From contig NC_090246.1 in the NCBI RefSeq assembly GCF_037325665.1, positions 35,410,732-35,474,731 of the forward strand: a DNA stretch of 64,000 nucleotides. Reading direction: 5' to 3'. A model generated the notes under the pieces. It was not told the DNA's origin, did no database searches, and was given only the letters and a program-made list of their open reading frames with translations. The translations under genes and the position numbers were made by a program. Positions 47,601-57,534 of this stretch are shown in pieces (position 1 is the stretch's first letter; every line of letters starts with the position of its first letter). This DNA comes from Littorina saxatilis (lineage: Eukaryota; Mollusca; Gastropoda; Littorinimorpha; Littorinidae).

Positions 47601-50600
47601 ATGCTTGTAAGCACAGTATCATCCAACATAACAACATGCATACACACACACAGACACAAAAACTTGGCACATGCACAAACACGCACACACTCACATACAC
47701 ACACACACACACACATACACACACAACTAACTGCAGAAAAGGCCCAGCTTACCTTTCCAGGGTTGAGTAAGCTTTCCATTTCTTTCTCCTGCAACAGAAA
47801 TGAAAGGAAAGACCTGTGACATTCTGTGAAACACAACAGTACATTTTGCACAAAAGCACATTCTGTTCAAATATTATTAAAAAAAACTGTGATCATAAAT
47901 TGTATTAATCTACAAACAATCTGTTATAAAACTGCTTGATACACCCTGAAGCGTTTATCTTTTTTCTTCAGAATGTTACATTCAAATCTGTTTGCACCAC
48001 AATTTTACACTGAAGTATAAACTCTAGCACTTACCTTTTTCAAATTATCTTCCTCTAATCTCCTAATTTTGGTCTTCATTGTAGAAGAATCGTGGTTCAT
48101 TGCTGATATTTGCTGTGAAGAAGAAGAAACATGAAAACAAATTTACTTGATTTAAAAACAAAAACCCAGTATCGAGCTTGTGGATAGTATTCATTACGAG
48201 CTAAAGATACCTTCCTTCTAACATAAAACATTATGAAAAACACCTCTTAAGATCTGCCCACAGGAGCTTGTATCCAACCACCGGTCGATAATTATTTACT
48301 CCTGCATGCTTATTATTTACTGCTGCATGCTTACCCTTACTACTACTACTTATCAGTAAATAGTAGTAGTAAGGAGACTGTATGGAATAAGGAGTAAATA
48401 TATGGAATAAGGAGTAAATAATGCTCGACCGGCGATTGGATACAAGCTCCTGTGGATCTGCCCAAGCTTTTACATGGGATAAGAGCTTCCTTCTGTTTTA
48501 GACATATACAAAAAATCAATAGTCTGATGCTTCCTTCGCAGACTGACAAAGGTGTCAATTAGAAAATTGATTCATCGAAAAATCCCCACTCTGCAGAGAA
48601 AAGCATCCTGCTTGTAGATTTTTGGAGAGCAAGTGGAAGGATGCTCTTATTATCCTATGCAAAAGTTTTGGTAAATCTGTGGTGATTTACAAAATGGTTT
48701 ATACGGAAAAAGATATATCTAATGCTGAAAGAACTAGATTGAAACCAGTTTTAAGCATGTAACATCATGCAGAAAATATTTCCTGCCTTTTTATGTTCCA
48801 TCTCAGCAGGGACCTATATTAGAGGGATAGGAAACTCCCCCGCCTCACGCGAAATGCGTGCTTACCGCGATGCGCGAGACGCGTCAGCTGACTAGTGCCA
48901 GAGGTCACAGACTTTGCGCATGGGAATTTACCGTCCAGTTTATTTCTGTTTACTGCGTTTTCACTTGGAATTCGACATCTCTTGTTCAAGGTGAGTGTTT
49001 ATATTTATCAGGAGTCCAAGTTTTTGTTTTCTTTTTGTCATTCAACTCATGAAAACCGACGTAAGTTAGCATCAAAGTTGGCAGTCTGTTACGCCGCCGG
49101 TCACGGCTTTGAGAAAAAATGGCGTTTTCACGCGATGGTTCCATTTTCATGATGAAATCATTCATTGTGGATTTTTTAAAGATCGGCAGAGGGGCAAGCA
49201 TTCACTAACTTTGTAAGTAATAAAACTAATTTTGAAATTTTAACTGATTTACGCTAGTTGTTATTGTTGAAAGTAAAACTGAAAACGGTGTCCCGTGAAA
49301 TTATTCAACAGGGCCGAAAAGTTTCAAAGTCCGATGTGCAAAAGTTGCATTTTGTGTCAAGAAAAATACATAAAAAGAAGCATTTGATTTTAAAGCTGCC
49401 CTGTGTGTGTTGTAATTTGTTTATGATAGTAATGCATGGCGGCGAACTTTGTAAACATGAAGTCCACGATGTATACTAAAAAGTCTGCTCAAGTCTCAGA
49501 ATTAAAATGTTTTCAGCAGGGAAGCCTCGAAAATGCGTCTTTTTTTGCTAATTTCCAAAACTTTTGCAATCAATATCTTCAACAGAAAAATTCAGAAAAT
49601 TTCAGAAAAAATGTAATGGTGTTATTGATTATGTTTTTGAAAGCAAGGTGCATCCATTATTCCTTTCTTTTTCTTACTTTAATTAAATCATTGCATTAAA
49701 GTTGGGATATTTGGACATATTTGCAGATGATAACAGAGTTTCAGTCCTAGTCTAAGAGCTATTGCTGCATGACTCTACCGACAATCAAAGAGTCAAATAA
49801 ATAATAAAATATGTCATGTCATATATGAAAAGAAAGGGTTTTTCCTGTACAATTCATCTGCACATGTGTCATATCTGTACTGCTGCTTATCTGACTTTAA
49901 TTTCATATAATAATGATAATTTAACAGATTTACAGTTAGGCCAAAAAAAAAAATAGGTGTGGTTACGGTAACATAGTAAAAAAAAATAGGGTAGGAAGGT
50001 AGGCAATCACTTTTTTTTTTTTTTAACTTTTTTTTCTAATGTGTACAAATTAAACCTACTTGACAGGGAAATAAGTGTGCGACTCGGGCGCTTTCGCTTT
50101 CATTGCGTTTTCTGCACTCGTTTACTTGTTTTTTGTGTGTATTTTTTTGACAAATGTAATAAAAAGTTATAGGGTCGGCCCCAAAAAATAGGGTAGGTCG
50201 GGTTACCGTAACCACACCTATTTTTTTTTTAGGCCTTACCTTAAAGTCAAAGCGTATATATTTTTTTTTTGATTTTGTTAGTGGTGAGCTGTTAATTTTA
50301 TGCTTATAATAATAATTATTGTTTGCAAAGAGTGTTGCAACAAGGAATCAGAAACACATTTAATTGGTTATTTATGTAGGGGCATTTGTAATATGTTTAT
50401 TTATGTTGTCATTATTTTAATGATCTTCCAGATGGGGCGGAGGAAACGTGTTGGAATGCCTCGGAAAGGATCGAGATCCAAACAGGGTGCAGCATGCAGA
50501 AAGAATGCTGAAGAAAAGAATATGAAGACTGAGGAAGACAAGTTGTTGCAGTTTTGTACTCAGATCCAGTAAGTATTTTTCATAATTAAAATAATACACT

Positions 50601-53600
50601 ATATTGTCAGCAGTTTTGAATGTAGAAGGGATGACCGAATTTAGGTATGTCAAGTACTCTAGCCTGGATTTATGATTTGTGAAGGGAAATGCAAAAAGGA
50701 GGGACTAACTACATATTTCTCCTGTTCCCAACTGTGAGACAGAGTTAAAAGCAAAGCCATACATGTATAATAACATAACACAATGACAACAGGGCCAAAT
50801 AAATGTTCACAAGGCAGAGCCTTTTTCAGTTTTTGCCTTGAAAGGACCTACTAGTCTTTCTATAAACACATTTCCAAGGCTACTTATGTACTTGCTGTTG
50901 GAAATATCAAGTTAGATTAAATGACTATATTTTCTTTTTATTTGTCAGGCTTGACGAGGGTGCTCCAGCAGAACCTTGGGAGTGGGGTGATTTTCTGATT
51001 GAGGACTGCCCTGGGCCGATGTGTGCGGAGCTAACTGTTGATCGCGATTCATCAGGAACCGATGATTTTAAAGATTAACTTAGTTTAACTGATGACAGGT
51101 GTTGTGTTTAATAAAAATTACTCAGAAATGTTTTGATTCTTTGCTTTGTTCTTATTTATTGTGTATGCAACAAAACAAAAAAACCCACTAAAATAGGGAG
51201 AGGTGATAGAAAAGAAAGCACACATCATCACCTTCACACCAAAACTTGATAACACTGTATGACAGGAAACTAATTTATTCACACACACAAAACCAAAGAG
51301 CAGGCAGATGAATGCAGTCACAATGAATGAAGTATACGTCACTATGCATATGAGCACAGTTTAAAATTCACACAAGCATCAGAATATTTGCAGTACCACA
51401 AAATGCACATGACAATGGAAAAGAAAACCATTATTCTGCTTCTGGATTTTTCACAGAGTTTGACAGGACAACATAACCAGTTCAGTTCCCAAATATAAAT
51501 GCTTGCACTCGACACATCAGTTCACCTGTACCCATACACTGAAAGTACTGAGGAAAGAGATCAGTATGGACTGCCAAATATGTCCAAAACATGCTAGCTA
51601 TCTGAATACTAATTCAAGCTATGTCTACCAGATGCACATGCTGCATAAAGTGACTGAACATGAATACCTTCAGTCCTGAACCTAAGGAATATCATTCATA
51701 AGTTCATGGTACCTTGTTTACATCTGTGCACCCTGCATCTTTATTATTGACGCATGAGTGAAGCTTATAAAGTCTTAAATGTTTCATCATCTCATCCACA
51801 TTGCCATCTCTTGAGACGATACTTGGCGCTATGGCAGTAAGAGATGATTTCTCTGAAGATATTAATATAGGCATCCTCTTCAATCCTTTTAATAGCATTG
51901 ATGAGCAGGTCTCTGAAGGTTGCATTGCTTAGGCGGGTGTTCCTCTCAGCGTCACAGCAGTCTCCCTCAACCAGTCCGTCTAAAACTGCAACTGCATCAG
52001 ACTGGGCGTCACCGTTGTCAATTCAATGCTCACTGGCTGAAACAGAGAATGATAACATACAACTTAATGAATGCAGTCAGGTAAATTTCAACATCAGGAT
52101 ACACAGCACAATTCATGTTTACTGCTCATCATGTAAAAACTCAAATGAACATGTTTTGTAAGTATGCAGGTTCCCAAACAGATGTCTACTATAACAGAAA
52201 TCCCCATTCACAAATTCCTACTTCACTGCTTTCAGGAGATGCATTAATATGTTGGGCTTCAAGGTCCACTGATAACACGGTTTTACTGTGATTGGTATGT
52301 TGGTATTCCATGTAATACTATAATAAATTACATTTTTATTGGTAGGTCAGTGTTTCAGTTAGACTATATTATTATGATGATAATTATGAAACACACACGC
52401 ACACGCGCAGATATATATATATGGAATCTTACCTTTCAAATGTGGCTTGTTGTGCTTCTTGGTGATGTATGTCTTCTGAAACCTCTGATAGAGGCATAAC
52501 TATATTAAGTGTTGGTGCAATCGGGACACTTGAAATTCTTAGCAGACGAACTATGCACTTGCAGGAGACGGAAGAACCGTTTCGCTTGCGATTTCGTCAC
52601 TTTCAGGTTCGGAACCGCTTTCACATCATCCTCCGTAAATTCTCCAAAAATGTACTCCAGTGGCAAGTCGTCCCACTTCAGAAAATCCTCTTTTGTCGAC
52701 ATCTTTTATCCCACAACAAGCGCTAAAATGTAAACAGGAAGCCGAACAGAATCGGTTAAGTTGTATCTCCGGCAGAGAAGAGCTCTGCAAGGGACGGTAT
52801 TACACTACCGCGGACCGCCGCGGACAGTTCGTGGCATACGCAGTTACCTTTTCCTGCGGTAAGCGACCATCCTCGCAGGCTCAGTGAAGGAGTTTCCTAT
52901 CTATCTAATATAGGTCTATGATCTCAGTTATACCAGCACTATACCCTCTATGTCACAGGAACAGCTTGAGAGCTGCTATTACTGAAAACATTACAAATCA
53001 AAGTGAGCTTGTTTCCTCTCTGTTAATAGTTATTAGTACCTTGCACATTCATTGTACAGAAACCTCTAGTCATCTACTTCGTTGGTAATGAGATCCGCAA
53101 AATCACAAGAATTAAATTGTACTACATGCACTACTAGCACTGTAAACTGAAACTTATCAATTACGATCAAAAATAGAAGACAGATATTATTAACCTTGCG
53201 AAGTTCCAGCACTTCATCGTAATATTCCTCTGGTGTTTTGTATGCTGGTCGGCCAGGGGAAGGTTTCACTGTAACCATACAAATGTAAATGTAAAGTCAG
53301 CAACTTTGAAATGCATACTATCAAGAATGCACCACCACACACCCCCCTCCCCAACACTCACCATTTATGCAAACAAAGTGAATTTCTAGGGTCCAAACAA
53401 GACAACTCGCATATGGTTTGAACACAAGTATCAGCTGTTCTTTGTAGAGTATACATTTACTGACACTAACAGAAACAATTTCAAAAAACAATTATTTATC
53501 AAGTTACCTACAAACTGCAAAAACGTTGACACTCATCTCTAATCCATCTCAGTTTTACTGGTACTGATGTGTTCATTTAATTCAAACCACAGATTAGAAA

Positions 53601-56600
53601 TTATAAACCTACCCCTTAAGTTTTAATTATATATATGTGTCTTCTCTGGTTAAATCTGACATCACATTATGAATAAAGGACTTACCTGTTGGGTCATCAT
53701 ATCTGCCTTGCTTCTCCGTTCCCATAGCTGTTCGCATATAATGAGATGTGCTGAGATAAGGGTAGAACTTCTCGTTCCCGTTCTTCAGACCAGAGAAAGT
53801 ATTCATCCTTGAGCTTTCAGTGCTGATACCTGTTAACAAATTCATTTTTTCTGTCAGTGTTAACTTGTAGACACCATACAAAAAAACACAAATATATATA
53901 TACTCAGTAGGCAGCATTTTTTGTGCTCTACTTAAAAGAAGTCAGTAATTTAGTGGTTGTTAGAAATTACTAAATCTAATAATTCATTTTTGTTTCATAT
54001 CCTTGTCTTCATGGGCTGATTGCGTTGTTTGTTTCCTTTCTCAAAGAGGTGTTACATCATAACTTCACTTACTGGGTCATACATTGGATTTGTATTTACT
54101 GACTAGCAACAGGTAAAAATCACTTGACACTGTAGAGTCAAAAGACAAATAATGAAGCATCCTCCGCAAAAAACAACCAGTAAACAAAAAAGATTGCTGT
54201 CAAGTGTCTACTATTCAACTGTTAAAATGCCTTCTGCTTACAATTTTTGTTAAAACCTACATTAGGCAAATGTATCATAAAAATATGTAACATATATCAC
54301 AAAAAGAAATGATGTAAAGTTTACCTGTTCCAGTTTTGCGCAATGTCTCCACCCAAAAGTCAATGGGTGTCTTGTGTCTTGGACTTTCACCATGTCTGCC
54401 ATTTGCATGCATCACTGAAATATGAATAATGTTACTTTGTAAAACATGCTCATAAAAAAGAATGTGCACAAATGCTGGCACACCTAAAAAGAAAGCACAA
54501 TTTATCACAAACTGTGTGTTCATATATATAATTGTCCCTAAAGTTAAAATCTTGTATGCTGCACAATATTAACTTCAAATAAACCATTCAGACTTTCAGA
54601 ACTTAATAAAGCATGCAAACAACAAGAAAACTAGATGGAGCTTGCTTGCCAGATGTATCTTTCTTGACATACTGTATTGAAATTAACTGATGACAAACAT
54701 TATTTGCGAGCTATAAGTTACCCATTACCCTATTAACAACAACAACAAATTGTGCCAAGCACATTACTACAACCTCAGGCTTGACAAAAAGGGAATAAAA
54801 AAAAAAAAATAACAAAATAAAAAATAACACTCACATGTCTGTTTTTTCTTGATTGCATTCATCCACAGATCTTTCCCAGAACGAAAGCCTTGTGCACTCT
54901 GAGCACGAGCTCTCCCGGGTGTCACTAAAAACAAAGCAACAAAAAGTTAAAATGGTAGTTGTTGGTTGTCTCGATACAAATAGCAATTTGCTTTGCTGAA
55001 ATAATAAGATGTAAGTCATATTTTTAACTTAGAGGTTTCAGCTTTTTTTTAAATAATTTTAACAGTGTTCAAATGCATCAACTTTTGCTAAGTAAAGTTC
55101 AGTTTGCTTACCTTACATGTTTAAATACTTATCAACACAAATTTCAAACACTGAACCAAAGAGAGCAGCTGAAAACTCTGACATATATTAGCAATTATTC
55201 CACAGTCACACGCACACCAACATAAAGAGTATACAAGCATCCATCTACCCAGTCTATCTTTCTTAATATATATACAAACCTGGTCGTTTTTTCGTTTTCT
55301 TGCTGTTCTTTTTTGTGGAGAATCCTGTAAAATATGAAGAAAAACATATGAAAAATGTTAATGATACAAAGCGTTTAAAAGTTTGTACTGTAATTTCAGT
55401 AATACTGTCTGCCTATAAATCTTGTTTTTCTCATGCCAAACTACTTCTGCATGTTGTACTTGCAAGGCGCACCAACTTTTAATGCTGCAGTAAAGTTCCA
55501 TTGACCTTAAATTAACACTACAACTAAGTCAAGGGTTTAAAACAAACAGGATTTAAACCCCAGCCTTGAATGGTAATGATATTTCAAGCTCTAATTTTGC
55601 TTAGTACATTATAAAAAGGGTTGACTAGTGAACAAGCAAACTTACCCAATGCAGACTTTGCACGAACTGTTTTGTTTCTTGATATCTGTAAAAAGATTTA
55701 GTTGTTAAATCACACTCACAAAGAATACACTTGCTTTAACTGGTAAGCAATAATGGGAGGTAAGAAAGGAACAAAACAAAAAGAAGAGAAGAAACACAAA
55801 ACCAAAGCATATTTCTACTTATTTCTATGTGGTCGAAGCCTAACCAATAAGCCTTTACTTCCCTGAAAACTTCTGCAACCCTTTGAATAGGTTCTGAATT
55901 CTCTTCATTACAGAAATGTTGACTTTGTTTTACAATTATGATATATTATCCCATGCTGAATACTATAGCTAACAGTGCCATATGAAATTTGAAAAACAGC
56001 CCAGTAATCAGCATATTGATCAGGCTCTTGGTTTAGAAGACAAAAATCATTTACATACAGTGGAATCAAATCCTTTTAAAGACCTTCAGGTCTTGAAAGG
56101 GGCTGGGTGGGGGACTTTAACCAGAGGTAAAGTTACTAACATTATGAACAGAAACGCCAAAAAAACCCAGAGGCCTTGACATTGGGAAAGTCCTAAATCA
56201 GAGAGTCTTATTCTTAAATTAGTTAAAATGTATGAGATATGTAACCATTTAAAGTTCTCACCATGGTCTCTGTCTCATCAAAGTCCTCAGAGTCATACTC
56301 ATCTGGTTGCACTTTCTGCAGAATGAATTAATAAATAAGTTAATAAATAAAGTGTGCAAACTGCAATACATAAAATTAATAAATTATAAATAATGTATCA
56401 CTGCATGCATGGTCACAATATCCAAAGGCAGATTTGCATGATAATCAAAGTCTAGCAGAAGACACCAGGATGAATGAAGACATTTAAAATTTGAAATTAA
56501 AATCCCGGTCTGTAGTTTGTTTTTAAATAATCAAATATATATAGGCCTATGCCTAGATAGCATACATATACATATGCACATTTGTGAAAACAAAGGGATA

Positions 56601-57030
56601 TTTTTTTCTTTACAGAATAACTAAAATTGAGGTAGCCAAGAAAGCATATTCGTATAAATCAAATCAACCAAGCATGCACGTAACACAGTGACATGCACTA
56701 ACAATAGATGCATGGAAGTTTATTATTAGATTTATGCTAATACTGAACTCACAAAAACATTTTGTTGTTGTTGTTAAGAGCATAACATTTTCAGTAAAAT
56801 TAGATACAGACAGTAAACACGTCGCATGTTTTTGCACTCATTACCAACCGTATGAGAAGACAGTATCAATCTGAATCAGAGACACAGAATTTAAACATTT
56901 TTATGAGCCGAATGACAATGTTATTGTTTAACATCACAGACAGATACACATGCAGGGTACATGCTGTTTAACAGACTCAGATATAGTCTACACTTATGGC
57001 TAAACTTACCGACGGCATCTTTCTCGGCAT
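35427..57030 (-). CDS. IQCE: IQCE, IQ-motif protein of the ciliary EvC zone (23 coding exons)
   Basis: Twenty-three minus-strand exons (2,175 nt) join in phase to give 724 residues; human IQCE is about 695. In vertebrates IQCE with EFCAB7 anchors the EVC-EVC2 complex at the base of the primary cilium and supports Hedgehog signalling. Identity rests on KPSPGRPAYKTPEEYYDEVL then ELRK (human GTPVYREKEDMYDEIIELKK), KPDSGAVIHSLKQKILKLE (human RPDASWVINGLKQRILKLE), KVTKVEEMKVQMEALYQEIV then RLQ (human NLEEMRIAMETYYEEVHRLQ), C-terminal IQ motifs, and an acidic DDDDEDIMF end like the human NSDDSDDIVI. The start MPRKMPS at 57030 is the first ATG upstream in phase. Intron 8 (48113-53194) hosts a transposon with its own genes. 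Confidence 0.93.
35640..36530. other. IQCE intron 22 sequence, possible repeat
   Basis: It begins near GTACAATAAAAAACGCTCGC and ends near GAGCCCTAGTACTAGCGTAC. It is non-coding and has the feel of an interspersed repeat, but no second copy is visible in the window, so I do not classify it. Confidence 0.3.
36973..39020. mobile_element. TA-flanked DNA element split by a family B repeat
   Basis: It begins CCTGTCAAGTCTTACG and ends CAAGAGCTTGACAGG, with TA on both outer sides, i.e. short inverted ends CCTGTCAAG/CTTGACAGG and a TA duplication. The interior repeats short CTTACGG/CTTATGG blocks and has no transposase I can recognise. A family B copy (37531-38331) sits within it, so family B moved after this element. 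Confidence 0.6.
37531..38331 (-). repeat. Interspersed repeat family B, copy 3
   Basis: Minus-strand copy, very close in sequence to copies 1 and 2, with the same CGGACGG array and many TGACCTTGACCTTG units. Inserted in the element at 36973-39020 within IQCE intron 21. Confidence 0.85.
39407..40183 (-). repeat. Interspersed repeat family A, copy 3
   Basis: A minus-strand copy running from the GGCGAAATTACTACATTTAG end to AACTTGACTAAATGT, in IQCE intron 20. A short CA run lies at about 40090. The internal blocks match copies 2 and 4 closely. Confidence 0.85.
41731..41933. mobile_element. MITE family D copy with CAGTGGAATCCC-type ends
   Basis: AGTGGAATCCCTGTTTTAAG at the left and CTTAAAAGGGGGGATTCCACT at the right are inverted partners, around 200 bp apart, with a G-run inside. 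Non-coding; in IQCE intron 18. Confidence 0.65.
42604..42683. mobile_element. MITE family D, short copy
   Basis: CAGTGCCCCCC... at the left and GGAGTTCCACTG at the right, 80 bp, with a long C run. It looks like an internally deleted copy of family D. Confidence 0.5.
45071..48112 (-). CDS. IQCE: IQCE exons 9-15 (central coiled coil)
   Basis: Exons: 48112-48035, 47788-47753, 47559-47438, 47004-46891, 46527-46373, 45980-45922, 45279-45071, residues about 187-443. Leucine-spaced helices throughout, e.g. TKIRRLEEDNLKK (human TKLRRLEEENSRK), SNEALQQENRSLKEDLEKAI (human LTEENQSLKEDLDRVL) and ETELLDEVQRLKLTIKRLRE. This is the most conserved part of the family. Confidence 0.92.
45585..45672 (+). repeat. 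SINE 3' fragment
   Basis: Shares GGCTGCCTAAATAGCAGGGT and the GTTTCAGCCCA...GAAGAA tail with the SINEs at 17145 and 23350. It is short and diverged. Confidence 0.6.
48259..48454. mobile_element. hAT-type MITE with 8-bp target duplication
   Basis: A 196-bp non-coding element starting CACAGGAGCTTGTATCCAA and ending in the inverted TTGGATACAAGCTCCTGTG. GATCTGCC is directly repeated at 48251-48258 and 48455-48462. An 8-bp duplication with CA...TG inverted ends is the hAT pattern. Confidence 0.85.
48811..48838 (+). repeat. Left terminal inverted repeat of the 4.1-kb element
   Basis: 28 bp, matching 52889-52916 inverted at 26 of 28 positions. The two mismatches lie at positions 14 and 15. Confidence 0.8.
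49935..50239. mobile_element. MITE nested in the 4.1-kb element
   Basis: AGGCC, an A run, then ATAGGTGTGGTTACGGTAAC at the left; the inverted GTTACCGTAACCACACCTAT, a T run, then AGGCC at the right. About 300 bp, non-coding, within the intron of the plus-strand gene. Confidence 0.7.
50432..51078 (+). CDS. Small basic protein gene in the 4.1-kb element (2 coding exons)
   Basis: Exons 50432-50568 and 50949-51078 join in phase (donor GTAAGT, acceptor TTTGTCAG) to give 88 residues. The start MGRRKRVGMPRKGSRSKQ is strongly basic and AT-hook-like; the second half is acidic with a WEWGDF patch and ends SSGTDDFKD. The ATG directly follows an acceptor (ATCTTCCAG), so a non-coding first exon is expected; a candidate ends at the donor at 48991 (TTCAAG then GTGAGT). 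AATAAA follows at about 51109. I do not recognise the family; a DNA-binding role is only a guess from the basic tail. Confidence 0.55.
51800..52702 (-). CDS. Unassigned minus-strand gene of the 4.1-kb element, probably decayed
   Basis: The first exon opens at 52702: MSTKEDFLKWDDLPLEYIFG, continuing to AKNFKCPDCTNT and a stop at 52505. A likely second exon (52475-52433, donor GTAAGA) reads KTYITKKHNKPHLK. With CPDC before it, this resembles a C2H2 zinc finger (C-x2-C...H-x3-H) split by a short odd gap. A third exon after CTGTTTCAG at about 52036 reads DAVAVLDGLVEGDCCDAERN, then FRDLLINAIKRIEEDAYINI and ends SYCHSAKYRLKRWQCG plus stop near 51800. An in-frame TGA lies near the start of that third exon, so this copy is probably broken. 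Splice joins are tentative and the family is not recognised. The A...WQ.G ending faintly recalls P2X7-tail-type domains. Confidence 0.4.
52889..52916 (-). repeat. Right terminal inverted repeat of the 4.1-kb element
   Basis: GGAGTTTCCTATCTATCTAA then TATAGGTC; the inverted partner of 48811-48838. Confidence 0.8.
53195..57030 (-). CDS. IQCE: IQCE exons 1-8 (N-terminal region)
   Basis: Exons: 57030-57010, 56315-56262, 55685-55646, 55324-55280, 54924-54835, 54414-54325, 53829-53686, 53268-53195, covering residues 1-186. The region is basic (KKNSKKTKKRP) and otherwise low in structure, with an acidic patch in exon 2 (DEYDSEDFDETETM). It ends in the conserved RPAYKTPEEYYDEVLELRK that opens the coiled coil. 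The very short exon 1 encodes seven residues and its donor is GTAAGT. Confidence 0.88.
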
Positions 57031-57534
57031 AGCCTTCCCTCCTCTAAGGTGAAAAGAAGTGGAGTGTGGATCACTCGGTGTGTGTCATTGATGCTCTTTC
57101 CGGTCGGCTACACTGTGTCACATCCAGACCTGAAAAACACAATTGTCCGTTGTCGTCAAGGACTTTCTAGAATATTCGCACAATTCATGAACTGGAAACC
57201 TGGCTACACATTACGATCGAGTCCTATTTGTTTTGAAAAACATTACACAACAGCAAGATTAAGACCATTGTATTGTATTGGGCGGTATTTACGCCGACAA
57301 GCACCTGCATGGTCTGGGACTTCGCAACCATGTATAAACAACTACTCTCCAAAAAAACTGTTTACATAATGTCTACAGCTTGAGAGATGAAACATGAAGG
57401 GTTTTTTCGTGATTAAGTTTACATTTTATTTATTATTTCCATTATAAGTAACACTTGTACAAATAATGTGAAACATATCCTTTGATAAATAATAGCATTT
57501 TTCTGGCAATGGAAGATCACATGACTTTGCCAAG
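57031..57534. promoter_or_regulatory. Shared bidirectional promoter, IQCE / SNX8
   Basis: 504 bp between divergent start codons at 57030 (IQCE, minus) and 57535 (SNX8, plus). Both 5' UTRs must lie here unless there are further upstream non-coding exons. No TATA box is evident at an obvious position. Confidence 0.65.

Larger units (their letters stand above)
48811..52916. mobile_element. 4.1-kb element with 28-bp inverted ends and two convergent genes
   Basis: The end GACCTATATTAGAGGGATAG plus GAAACTCC at 48811-48838 matches the reverse complement of 52889-52916 in 26 of 28 positions. Subterminal GCTTACCGC is also shared in inverted orientation. It sits in IQCE intron 8. Inside are a plus-strand two-exon gene (50432-51078) and a minus-strand gene (52702 leftward), facing each other with poly(A) signals between. 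No RNase-H-like transposase is visible, so it may be non-autonomous or of an unfamiliar family. No clear target duplication; a loose ATCTCAG occurs on both sides. Confidence 0.7.

Noticed and set aside
54831-55019. Open frame DTRESSCSECTRLSFWERS over IQCE exon 5
   Set aside because: The splice phase demands the other frame (VTPGRARAQSAQGFRSGKDL), which joins both neighbours correctly.
57049-57369. 106-codon plus-strand open frame in the IQCE/SNX8 promoter interval
   Set aside because: No domain, no suitable splice donor in phase with SNX8 exon 2; the 22-nt exon at 57535 fits better.
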